Shown piece by piece: positions 53,941-62,909 of a DNA stretch of 64,000 nucleotides. The position numbers and the translations under genes are program-made. Source of the DNA: Motiliproteus sp963974645 (GTDB lineage Bacteria > Pseudomonadota > Gammaproteobacteria > Pseudomonadales > Balneatricaceae); NCBI GenBank assembly GCA_963974645.1, contig CAXBEA010000003.1, forward strand, positions 17,920 to 81,919. Reading direction: 5' to 3'. How positions within the stretch are numbered: position 1 is the first letter of the stretch; the number at the start of each line of letters is the position of its first letter. A model generated the notes under the pieces. The model was given only the letters and a program-made list of their open reading frames with translations. It made no database searches and was not told the DNA's origin.

Positions 53941-54984
53941 CTAGGGGGTTTTCAGCGATTTGATAAACTGACCGAATCCAACTGTCTGCTTCTCGATAAA
54001 ACCATTATCACTTTTGACAATAAAAAATGCATGCAGACCCAATTTCTCAGCTAAGACCAACCCCTTCTCATCGCCGAGTACCATCAATGCCGTTGCCATT
54101 GCATCAGCTCGCGCACAGGAAGAATCAATCACGGTAACGGATGCCAAGCGGTGGCGGATGGGCCGGCCAGAGGTGGGATCAATGGTATGCGAATAGCGCA
54201 CACCCTCTTGCTCAAAATAGTTTCGGTAATCACCAGAAGTTGCGATCGCGTTATCACCTACTTCGATCACACGCTGTATTTCACGGGTAGATGCGTCAGG
54301 GGTTTCCACCGCGATACGCCAGGGTTCAGCGTTGGGTTTAACCCCCTGAAGCCGAAGCTCACCGCCCACTTCTATCATAAAAGCAGTAAATTCAGGCTCA
54401 AGCAGTTCGGCGACCTGATCAACCGCATAGCCTTTAGCTATGGCCGACAGATCCAGATAACGCGGTGCTTGTTTATGCAATGCTGGCGGCGTGCTCTGCA
54501 CCCTTATCGCCTGATAGCCCACCTGCTCTAGCTGCTTCGCAATACTTGCCGGATCGGGTGCCTGAAAAATACTCTTGTCAGGGCCAAAGCCCCATAAATT
54601 CACAAGCGGACCCACGGTCATATCAAAGGCGCCATCAGTCTGCTGACTAACTTCTAATCCCAGCGCGACTACCATCGCAGTCTCTGCTGAAACCGCAAAG
54701 ACACTGCCAACCTCAGCCTGATTAAATTGACTCAATTCAGAGTCGGAACGGTAAGTCGACATCCGCGATTCGATGCGATCCAGCACCGACTTAACACGCG
54801 CATTCAAAGCAGCTGCATCCAGCGACTCTGGAGCCACTACCTTGATGTGGTAGCTAGTCCCCATGGTACTGCCAGATAAAGCATGAACGGCGACCCTAGG
54901 GTCGCCGTTGCTGCATCCAATAAGCAGCACCAAGGACAAAGCCAGTGGTGCTACAAACCAGAATTTGATCTGATTGATCAACAT
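53941..54984 (-). CDS. apbE: FAD:protein FMN transferase ApbE
   Basis: ApbE attaches FMN by a phosphoester bond to Thr or Ser of NqrB and NqrC. This 347-residue lipoprotein has lipobox LLIGC at about residues 20-24. Family motifs seen are MGTSYHIKV near 41, DGAFDMTVGPL, DLSAIAKGYAVD and the Thr/Asp/Arg-rich segment SHTIDPTSGRPI. Its place after nqrF, 12 bases downstream of the stop, confirms the link to the Nqr complex. Confidence 0.95.
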   Translation of the reverse strand: MLINQIKFWFVAPLALSLVLLIGCSNGDPRVAVHALSGSTMGTSYHIKVVAPESLDAAALNARVKSVLDRIESRMSTYRSDSELSQFNQAEVGSVFAVSAETAMVVALGLEVSQQTDGAFDMTVGPLVNLWGFGPDKSIFQAPDPASIAKQLEQVGYQAIRVQSTPPALHKQAPRYLDLSAIAKGYAVDQVAELLEPEFTAFMIEVGGELRLQGVKPNAEPWRIAVETPDASTREIQRVIEVGDNAIATSGDYRNYFEQEGVRYSHTIDPTSGRPIRHRLASVTVIDSSCARADAMATALMVLGDEKGLVLAEKLGLHAFFIVKSDNGFIEKQTVGFGQFIKSLKTP

Positions 54985-54996
54985 CTGAGGTGTAAA

Positions 54997-56220
54997 TTAA
55001 CCCCCGAAGTCATCAAGCAGGATGTTCTCACGCTCGACACCCAAGTCTTCCAGCATCTTGATTACCGCTGAGGTCATCATGGGTGGTCCACACATGTAAA
55101 ATTCGCAATCTTCGGGCGCTTCGTGCTCCTTCAGATAATTTTCAAACAGTACATTATGGATAAAGCCTGTATAGCCGTCCCAGTTGTCCTCGGGAAGAGG
55201 ATCGGACAGCGCAAGATGCCATTTGAAGTTTTCATTATCAGCAGCAAGCTGATCGAACTCTTCACCGTAGAAGGCTTCACGCATCGAGCGAGCACCATAC
55301 CAGTACGAGATCTTACGGGTAGAGTTCAGACGCTTAAGCTGGTCGAAGATGTGCGAACGCATCGGTGCCATACCGGCTCCGCCACCGACAAAGACCATCT
55401 CAGCATCGGTTTCTTTGGCAAAGAACTCACCAAAGGGTCCGTACACGGTCACTTTATCGCCCGGCTTCAAGCTAAATACGTACGAGGACATCATACCTGC
55501 TGGCAGATCATCACGTCCGGGAGGCGGTGTCGCTACCCGGATGTTGAATTTAACCACACCGACCTCATCGGGGTAGTTAGCCATCGAGTAGGCACGGATC
55601 ACGGTCTCGTCTACTTTGGACACATAGCGCCAGATATTGAACTTATCCCAATCCGGGCGATACTCCTCTTCGATGTCGAAGTCTTTATAGGCGGCAACAT
55701 GCGGCGGACATTCAAGCTGCACATAACCACCGGCACGGAAGTCAACGCTTTCACCTTCGGGCAGACGCAGGGTCAGCTCCTTGATAAAGGTCGCAACGTT
55801 AGGGTTGGACTCAACGGTGCACTCCCACTTCTTAACGCCAAAGACTTCGTCTTCGACCTCGATCTTCATGTCATGCTTAACCGAAACCTGACACGACAGA
55901 CGCCAGCCTTCACGCTTCTGACCTTTATTGAAGTGACCCTCTTCGGTCGGCAGCATCTCGCCACCGCCCTCTTCGACGATACACTTACACTGGGCACAGG
56001 TACCGCCACCACCGCACGCGGATGAGAGGAAGATGCCCTGACCAGAAAGCGTCTGCAACAGTTTGTCACCAGCAGGCACTCTGATCGTTTTTTCTGGATC
56101 CCCATTGATCTCAATGGTCACGTCTCCGGAACTAACCATCTTGGAGCGAGCGAATAAAATCACCGCCACCAAGGCCAGAACCACAACCGTGAACATGATT
56201 ACACCGAGTATAATTTCCAT
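54997..56220 (-). CDS. nqrF: Na+-NQR subunit F
   Basis: NqrF is the electron-entry subunit, taking hydride from NADH to FAD and passing electrons to a [2Fe-2S] cluster. An N-terminal membrane helix covers ~3-24. The cluster ligands are Cys69, Cys75, Cys78 and Cys110 (SACGGGGTCAQCKC and LSCQ). The FAD motif is RAYSMANYP and the NADH motif GGGAGMAPMRS. The length of 407 is standard. Its start is 37 bases downstream of nqrE. Confidence 0.97.
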   Translation of the reverse strand: MEIILGVIMFTVVVLALVAVILFARSKMVSSGDVTIEINGDPEKTIRVPAGDKLLQTLSGQGIFLSSACGGGGTCAQCKCIVEEGGGEMLPTEEGHFNKGQKREGWRLSCQVSVKHDMKIEVEDEVFGVKKWECTVESNPNVATFIKELTLRLPEGESVDFRAGGYVQLECPPHVAAYKDFDIEEEYRPDWDKFNIWRYVSKVDETVIRAYSMANYPDEVGVVKFNIRVATPPPGRDDLPAGMMSSYVFSLKPGDKVTVYGPFGEFFAKETDAEMVFVGGGAGMAPMRSHIFDQLKRLNSTRKISYWYGARSMREAFYGEEFDQLAADNENFKWHLALSDPLPEDNWDGYTGFIHNVLFENYLKEHEAPEDCEFYMCGPPMMTSAVIKMLEDLGVERENILLDDFGG

Positions 56221-56257
56221 GTTCGTTTAACCCTTACTTGTTCGAGCACGTGCAGCT

Positions 56258-56866
56258 TTACAGCTGCACCCCAGAGAAGGACATGAAGCCCATCGACATC
56301 AGACCCACAGTGATGAAGGTGATACCCAAGCCACGAAGACCATGAGGTACATCGCTATACTTCAGTTTTTCGCGGATACCCGCCAGAGTGGTGATCGCGA
56401 AAGCCCACCCCAAACCAGCGCCGATACCATAAACCACGGACTCACCGAAGTTATAGTCACGCTCCACCATGAACAACGCACCGGCCATGATGGCGCAGTT
56501 AACGGTGATCAGCGGCAGGAACACACCCAGGGCGTTGTACAGTGCCGGTACATATTTATCCAAGAACATCTCAAGGATCTGTACTACGGCAGCTATTACG
56601 CCGATGTAGGAGATCAATCCCAAGAAACTCAGATCAACTTCAGGCAGACCGGCCCAAGCCAGCGCGCCATCAGCCAACAGGTAGCTATAGATCAAATTAT
56701 TGATCGGTACCGTAATACCCAGTACCACGATAACCGCCACGCCCAGACCCATTGCGGTCTGAACCTTCTTGGAGATAGCGATAAAGGTACACATCCCCAG
56801 GAAGAAGGCCAGCGCCATGTTCTCGACGAAAACCGCCCGAACCAGCAAACTAATATAATGTTCCAT
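56258..56866 (-). CDS. nqrE: Na+-NQR subunit E
   Basis: NqrE is a six-helix membrane subunit that, with NqrD, holds an iron centre in the membrane. Two conserved Cys are visible, Cys26 in LGMCTF and another at about 121 in TVNCAIMAG. The length of 202 is typical. It is separated from nqrD by 17 bases. Confidence 0.97.
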   Translation of the reverse strand: MEHYISLLVRAVFVENMALAFFLGMCTFIAISKKVQTAMGLGVAVIVVLGITVPINNLIYSYLLADGALAWAGLPEVDLSFLGLISYIGVIAAVVQILEMFLDKYVPALYNALGVFLPLITVNCAIMAGALFMVERDYNFGESVVYGIGAGLGWAFAITTLAGIREKLKYSDVPHGLRGLGITFITVGLMSMGFMSFSGVQL

Positions 56867-56883
56867 CGTTTATTCGCCTCTGC

Positions 56884-57537
<654 letters not shown>

Positions 57538-57539
57538 GA

Positions 57540-58325
57540 TTACACCTCACCCTTACGCAGTTTAGCCAGGAAGGGCGAATAGCCGTTCTCGCTCAGCCAG
57601 AACTGAACCAGATTGGTCACCCCGTTAGAGGTCAGAGATGCTCCTGCAAGACCGTCAACCTGATGAGCAGCCGCCTTGCTGGCAGGATCAACCTGACCCT
57701 TGATCAGAGCGATAGCCGCGTGCTCGGTATTGTCGCCGGCATAGACTTTCTTGCCTGGCCACAAAGCCTTCCAGCGCGGGTTATCGACCTCACCGCCCAG
57801 GCCCGGTGTTTCGGCATGCGCATAAAAGCCCAGCCCGACCACGGTATTAAAGTCGCCTTCCAGCGCCATAAAGCCATACAGTGTCGACCACAGCCCCTTG
57901 CCATGAATCGGCAGGATCAGGGTCTCAACGGTATCGCCTTTCTTGACCATATACAGGGTTTTGTAGCGAGCATGCCGCCTAATACCAGCCAGATCCTCAG
58001 CAGGGCTTAGTGTGATCGCCCGCGATGGATCCTTAACAGCCTTAAGTGCATCGTATGTAACAGGGTCTATGTCATCGGCCCAGGTATTGGTCTGAAGATC
58101 CAGTACTCTAGCAACGACCGAGCTGTCGAACAGCTTGTTAATATCTTTACCGGTGGCATCGATATTGGCCGCAGCCAGAACATTGGTTTTCTTATCCAAT
58201 TCCTTGTTGGCAAGCTGCAAGGGCTTAAGACCAACCGCTGCCACCGATACTAACACCGCGCAGACAGCGCAGAGTGAGATCGTAACGATCAGGGTTTTGG
58301 AGATAGAGTCGTTATTAGCTGACAT
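57540..58325 (-). CDS. nqrC: Na+-NQR subunit C
   Basis: NqrC carries a covalent FMN in the periplasm and passes electrons from NqrD/E to NqrB. A single membrane helix covers residues ~11-33. The FMN attachment motif reads DGLAGASLTSNG; Ser230 stands where the well-studied Vibrio protein has Thr225 in SGAT. ApbE can accept Ser in some substrates, so the site is likely still modified. The start overlaps the nqrB stop by 11 bases. Confidence 0.96.
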   Translation of the reverse strand: MSANNDSISKTLIVTISLCAVCAVLVSVAAVGLKPLQLANKELDKKTNVLAAANIDATGKDINKLFDSSVVARVLDLQTNTWADDIDPVTYDALKAVKDPSRAITLSPAEDLAGIRRHARYKTLYMVKKGDTVETLILPIHGKGLWSTLYGFMALEGDFNTVVGLGFYAHAETPGLGGEVDNPRWKALWPGKKVYAGDNTEHAAIALIKGQVDPASKAAAHQVDGLAGASLTSNGVTNLVQFWLSENGYSPFLAKLRKGEV

Positions 58326-59523
58326 TGCGTAACATCCTCCGCTTGATGTTGGCCTGGACCACGAAGTAGTCGATCAACGGTGCGAACAGGTTGGCAAACA
58401 GAATTGCCAGCATCATGCCTTCGGGGAAGGCGGGATTGACCACCCGGATCAGCACAACCATCAAGCCGATCAGCCCACCGAAGTACCATTTTCCGGTATT
58501 GGTCATGGAAGCCGACACCGGATCGGTCGCCATGAAGATCATGCCGAAAGCGAAACCACCCAGAGAGAAGTGCCACCAGAACGGCAGACCAAACATCGGG
58601 TTAGTGTCGGAACCGATCAGATTGAACAGCAGCGAGGTCGCCACCATGCCGATCATCACCCCGGCGACAATTCGCCAGGCCGCAATCTTGAAGAACATCA
58701 GCGCCGCACCACCGATCAGGATTGCCAGGGTGCTCACCTCGCCGACAGAACCTTGGATATTACCGATAAAGGTATCCATCCAGGTGATATTGCTAGCCAG
58801 GATCTCTTGCACACCGCCGGAAGCCGCCAGTCCCAGGGGGGTAGCGCCCGCAAAGCCATCGACCGCAGTCCAGACTGCATCCCCTGAAAGCTGTGCCGGA
58901 TAGGCAAAGAACAGGAAAGCACGACCCGCCAGTGCCGGGTTAAGGAAGTTCTTACCGGTACCACCGAAGATCTCTTTACCGATCACGACGCCGAAGCTGA
59001 TGCCCAGAGCTACCTGCCATAGAGGAATCGATGGCGGCAGAATCAGTGCAAACAAAATCGAGGTAACGAAGAAACCCTCGTTAACTTCGTGGCCACGTTT
59101 CATCGCAAACAGCACTTCCCAGAAACCGCCGACGATAAACGTGGTCAGGTATACGGGCAGCCAGTAGACAAAGCCGTAGATAAAGTTATCCCAGGTACTT
59201 TGCGGGTTATGTCCGGCAAAGGAGTCGATGATCGCACCGCGCCAACCTTCAGTCTCGGTCAGCCCCAGAGTTTCCATCGCGGTGTTCGCCTGGAAGCCCA
59301 GGAAGTAAGCACCTGCAAAAACAGCGGGGAAAGTACAGGCCCACACCAGGATCATCATTCGCTTCAGGTCGACCATATCGCGAACGTGCGATGCAGTCTT
59401 GGTTACCTGACCTGGGGTGTAAAAAATGGTATCCGCTGCTTCATACAGGGCGTACCAGTTTTCATATTTGCCGCCTTTATGGAAATGCGGCTCCATCTTG
59501 TCGAGAATATTTCTGATGCTCAC
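58315..59523 (-). CDS. nqrB: Na+-NQR subunit B
   Basis: NqrB is the main membrane subunit with about ten helices; it binds riboflavin and covalent FMN and is linked to Na+ movement. The FMN acceptor is Thr228 in FAGATPLG. The N-terminal ~55 residues, including KGGKYENWYALYEAADTI, are typical. The length of 402 is slightly under that of Vibrio (about 415). It starts 3 bases downstream of nqrA. Confidence 0.97.
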   Translation of the reverse strand: MSIRNILDKMEPHFHKGGKYENWYALYEAADTIFYTPGQVTKTASHVRDMVDLKRMMILVWACTFPAVFAGAYFLGFQANTAMETLGLTETEGWRGAIIDSFAGHNPQSTWDNFIYGFVYWLPVYLTTFIVGGFWEVLFAMKRGHEVNEGFFVTSILFALILPPSIPLWQVALGISFGVVIGKEIFGGTGKNFLNPALAGRAFLFFAYPAQLSGDAVWTAVDGFAGATPLGLAASGGVQEILASNITWMDTFIGNIQGSVGEVSTLAILIGGAALMFFKIAAWRIVAGVMIGMVATSLLFNLIGSDTNPMFGLPFWWHFSLGGFAFGMIFMATDPVSASMTNTGKWYFGGLIGLMVVLIRVVNPAFPEGMMLAILFANLFAPLIDYFVVQANIKRRMLRNVS

Positions 59524-59526
59524 GAA

Positions 59527-60864
59527 TTAGCCCTCCTTCAAGATGTTGGTCAGGTTGTCGCGAAGAATCACACCGTATTCATACTTACCGGTACAGGCAT
59601 AAGTACAGAGTGCCAGATCTTCTTCGTCCAACTCCAGCGCACCCAAAGAGATTGCAACGTCCATATCGCCCACGACCAGTGCACGCAGCAACTGTGTCGG
59701 CAGGATATCTAGCGGCATTACCTCTTCAAACTGCCCTACGGGCACCATCGCCCGTTCGGAACCGTTAGTGGTCGTAGTGAAGTTAAACAGCTTACCGGCA
59801 CTCAATTTACCGGTAACGATGTTCAGCATCGAATGCTTTTCAGCGCCTGGAGCGATCCAGCCCAGAAAGTCACGCGAGCGCCCTTCTAGCAACACACTGA
59901 CCTGAGTGGCGTAGCGTGACAGATAGGCGAAGGGGCCTTCAGCAGAACGGCCGTTGAACACCGAACCGGAAATAACCCGGTTATCGGCATTTTTAACCAG
60001 ACCGGCAACCATATCATCGGTGTTTGCACCCAGACGGGTACGGATCAGCTTGGGTTCTGGAACCTGCGGACCAGCCAACGCGACAACCCGATCAGTCCAG
60101 AGCACGCCCGTCTCAAACAGCTTACCGACGGCAATAACGTCTTGATAACCGATGGTCCAAACCACTTTCTTCTCGCCCACAGGATCGAGGAAGTGAATAT
60201 GGGTGCCTGCATTACCCGCAGGGTGGATGCCACTAAACTCTTGTACGGTGGTTTCTGCAGCTGCGGGTACATCAGCACCCGCGGCTTTACACAGGAATAC
60301 TTTCCCTTGCACCAGCTTGGATAAAAACTGCTGACCCGATACAAACGCGTCCTTCTGCTCGGCAATGATCACAGCAGGATCAGCCGCCAGAGGATTGGTA
60401 TCCATCGCAGTAATAAAGATTGAGTTAGGGGCACTCTCCGGGGCCGGCACCATACTAAACGGGCGGGTGCGTAACGCCGTCCACAGACCGGATTCAACCA
60501 TATTTTCGACGACTTGCTCGCGCGTAACCTGTGCGGCATCGTACTTGGTAAACTGCACAGCTTCATCGCCATCGACATCGATAACAACCGACTGCAAAGA
60601 ACGTTTTTCACCACGGTTAATCGCAGACACCACTCCACTTGCTGGAGCGGTGAATTTGACACCGGGCGTTTTTTTATCGGAAAAAATCACCTGGCCGAGT
60701 TTTACTCGATCACCCTCACGGACTGACATTGTCGGTTTCATACCGATGTAATCAGCACCAATGATGGCTACCGAGCTCACCTGCGGACCATCTGTAATGG
60801 TCTGCTTCGGTGCTCCGGCTATAGGTAGATCCAGACCCTTTGTGATCTTGATCATGCGCCTCAC
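59527..60864 (-). CDS. nqrA: Na+-NQR subunit A
   Basis: NqrA is the cytoplasmic peripheral subunit linked to quinone binding. The 445-residue protein starts with MIKITKGLDLPI (after two extra residues, MRR) and shows GADYIGMKPTMSVREGDRV and VGEKKVVWTIGYQDVIAVG, both typical. The real start may be ATG 60855 (MIKITKGL), since most homologues begin there. It opens the operon nqrABCDEF-apbE-nqrM. Confidence 0.96.
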   Translation of the reverse strand: MRRMIKITKGLDLPIAGAPKQTITDGPQVSSVAIIGADYIGMKPTMSVREGDRVKLGQVIFSDKKTPGVKFTAPASGVVSAINRGEKRSLQSVVIDVDGDEAVQFTKYDAAQVTREQVVENMVESGLWTALRTRPFSMVPAPESAPNSIFITAMDTNPLAADPAVIIAEQKDAFVSGQQFLSKLVQGKVFLCKAAGADVPAAAETTVQEFSGIHPAGNAGTHIHFLDPVGEKKVVWTIGYQDVIAVGKLFETGVLWTDRVVALAGPQVPEPKLIRTRLGANTDDMVAGLVKNADNRVISGSVFNGRSAEGPFAYLSRYATQVSVLLEGRSRDFLGWIAPGAEKHSMLNIVTGKLSAGKLFNFTTTTNGSERAMVPVGQFEEVMPLDILPTQLLRALVVGDMDVAISLGALELDEEDLALCTYACTGKYEYGVILRDNLTNILKEG

Positions 60865-60969
60865 CCAATCAAAAGCTCTATGTTTCAGAGTCTTATAAGA
60901 AAATCAGGCGAATATGACGTATATATCCAGCCTGAACACTTACTTGGACCCAACTAAAAAAATCGCGTA

Positions 60970-60998
60970 ATTATAAAGATCTCATCCTTAAATTTCCA
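60970..60998 (-). promoter_or_regulatory. Candidate promoter of the nqr operon
   Basis: On the minus strand, TGGAAA (60998-60993) is followed after 17 bases by a perfect TATAAT (60975-60970). It lies about 105 bases upstream of nqrA, between the GAPDH terminator and the gene. Confidence 0.5.
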
Positions 60999-61103
60999 CA
61001 CGCCCAAAGGCTTATATCCATCTGTAGCAGGAGTATTTTTTTCATAATTTCAAGCCTTTAATCAGCAGTTGACAAATAACAACAACAGCCCGCCCAATAG
61101 CCA

Positions 61104-61134
61104 CAAAAAAACCGCCGTTTGGCGGTTTTTTTTA
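61104..61134. terminator. Terminator between GAPDH and nqr
   Basis: AACCGCC-GTTT-GGCGGTT (61110-61127) is a 7-bp GC-rich stem with A-run and T-run on either side, so it can act in both directions. It lies directly after the leftward GAPDH gene and separates it from the nqr operon. Confidence 0.85.
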
Positions 61135-61150
61135 ATCAAGAGCTCATAGC

Positions 61151-62584
61151 TTAACCTTCAATCGGGTAGGCAGGCAGCGCCGTCTGAGTCATGTGCTGCA
61201 GCAAACGCACTACCTGGCAGCTATATCCGAACTCGTTGTCATACCACACATAGAGCACGCACGAATCACCACTGACGATGGTCGCCAGACCATCAACGAT
61301 GCCTGCAGAACGAGAACCTACAAAATCGGAAGACACGGCCTCTGGAGAGTTGCTGTAATCAACCTGTTTCTGCAGTTTGGAGTGCAGCGCAATATAGCGC
61401 AGGTAGTCATTCATCTCCTCCTGGGTGGTGCCTTTTTCCAGATTCAGGTTAAGAATCGCCATAGAAACGTTTGGCGTAGGTACCCGGATCGAATTACCGG
61501 TCAGTTTGCCTTCCATCTCTGGTAACGCCTTGGAGACCGCCTTAGCCGCACCCGTTTCGGTCAACACCATATTTAGCGCAGCCGAACGACCACGACGATC
61601 GCCTTTATGGTAATTATCGATCAGATTCTGGTCGTTGGTATAAGCATGTACCGTCTCAACGTGGCCGTTCTTAACCCCAAACTTATCGTTCACAGCCTTC
61701 AATATTGGCGTGATCGCATTGGTGGTACAGGACGCCGCCGAGAGAATTTTGTCATCCAGGGCGATATCATGAGTATTAACACCCATGACGATATTCTTAA
61801 TACCCTTGCCAGGCGCGGTCAAAATCACCCGAGAAACACCGTTAGCGCGCAGATGCAAAGACAGTCCATCTTCGTCACGCCACTTGCCTGTATTATCGAT
61901 CACGACCGCATTGCTGATACCGTACGCGGTATAGTCGATCGTATCGGGGGCATCGGCATAGATCACCTTGATCACATTACCATTAGCGATCAACGCATTG
62001 TTCTCTTCATCAACGATGATCGTTCCCAGAAAGGACCCGTGAACCGAATCACGCCGCAGCAAGCTGGCGCGCTTCTCAAGATCACCGGCATCACCTCCAC
62101 GAACCACGATCGCCCGTAGACGCAGCGAGTGACCACCACCGGTTTTTTCGATCAGCAGCCGCGCCAGCAGACGCCCGATACGGCCAAACCCGTAGAGCAC
62201 CACATCGGTTGTGGTTGTCTGATCGCCGTTTTTAAGCGCACCGGACAACTCCTGCTGCAGAAACTCCTCCATAGAAAGGTTTCCACCTTCCTTACGGTAT
62301 TTAACTGCGAGCTTACCAATATCCACATGGGCACGGCCAAGATCCATCTTGCTCATCGCCTGCACCACTGGATAGGTGTCATGCACGGACAACTCTTCAC
62401 CTTCAACCTGACGCACATAGCGGTGAGCCTTGAGGATATTCACAACAGAGCGGTTGACGATGATTTTACCGTAGATAGAAGACTCGATTTCACGATCACG
62501 GTAAAGGCTACCGATAACTGGAATCATTGATTCAGCAACGGCTTCACGGGCTTTCCAATCAGCAAAGACTTGTTCTTGACTCAC
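61151..62584 (-). CDS. Glyceraldehyde-3-phosphate dehydrogenase, long form
   Basis: This GAPDH has 477 residues, with an N-terminal extension of ~127 residues (helical, charged, IYGKIIVNRSVVNILKAHRY) before the Rossmann motif YGFGRIGR at about 131-138. The catalytic Cys286 is in SAASCTTNAITP, with HAYTNDQ and the GDRRGRSAALNM region also intact. Long GAPDHs of this type occur in Pseudomonas and other marine gammaproteobacteria, often beside nqr and mfd. The start codon is GTG at 62584, with GGAG about 9 bases upstream. Confidence 0.93.
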   Translation of the reverse strand: MSQEQVFADWKAREAVAESMIPVIGSLYRDREIESSIYGKIIVNRSVVNILKAHRYVRQVEGEELSVHDTYPVVQAMSKMDLGRAHVDIGKLAVKYRKEGGNLSMEEFLQQELSGALKNGDQTTTTDVVLYGFGRIGRLLARLLIEKTGGGHSLRLRAIVVRGGDAGDLEKRASLLRRDSVHGSFLGTIIVDEENNALIANGNVIKVIYADAPDTIDYTAYGISNAVVIDNTGKWRDEDGLSLHLRANGVSRVILTAPGKGIKNIVMGVNTHDIALDDKILSAASCTTNAITPILKAVNDKFGVKNGHVETVHAYTNDQNLIDNYHKGDRRGRSAALNMVLTETGAAKAVSKALPEMEGKLTGNSIRVPTPNVSMAILNLNLEKGTTQEEMNDYLRYIALHSKLQKQVDYSNSPEAVSSDFVGSRSAGIVDGLATIVSGDSCVLYVWYDNEFGYSCQVVRLLQHMTQTALPAYPIEG

Positions 62585-62797
62585 AGGGGCTACTCCAATG
62601 GCGTCAGAAGGAAAATTTGAGGCGGCATTATGCGCTTTTATCTCCCCTCGATCAAACCGACAGAACTGTACTTTAGGCGCGACTTAGCGATCGTTAAACG
62701 CCCACAACCCCGCCAACCGGGACCATTCATCGCAGCAATAGTGAATATTGCAACAGTACGCGCAGCCCAAACAGAGAGCCCGCTACTCGAGGACCTA

Positions 62798-62823
62798 TGA
62801 GCGACTTTTAATAAAGTCGCTCA
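62798..62823. repeat. Perfect inverted repeat upstream of mfd
   Basis: TGAGCGACTTT (62798-62808) and AAAGTCGCTCA (62813-62823) pair over 11 bases around a TAAT loop. It lies in the gap between the divergent GAPDH and mfd genes, about 22 bases before the mfd -35 box. It could be an operator or a transcript stem. Confidence 0.5.
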
Positions 62824-62844
62824 ACAAGCATGCGACTACGAAGA

Positions 62845-62872
62845 TTGCGATCCCCACCTCAGCCGCTACAAT
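62845..62872 (+). promoter_or_regulatory. Candidate promoter of mfd
   Basis: TTGCGA (62845-62850) and TACAAT (62867-62872) are separated by 16 bases. The start codon of mfd lies 37 bases further on. Confidence 0.45.
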
Positions 62873-62909
62873 GCGTAGCTCAATTATTCGCGACGACTCT
62901 AGATATTTA

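Larger units (their letters stand above)
62585..62909. other. Divergent intergenic region between GAPDH and mfd
   Basis: These 325 bases hold both divergent promoters. Apart from a candidate mfd promoter at 62845-62872 and an inverted repeat at 62798-62823, I see no coding sequence. Confidence 0.5.

Noticed and set aside
55123..56025. Long plus-strand frame of 300 codons opposite nqrF
   Set aside because: It is the antisense shadow of nqrF, whose motifs are unmistakable.
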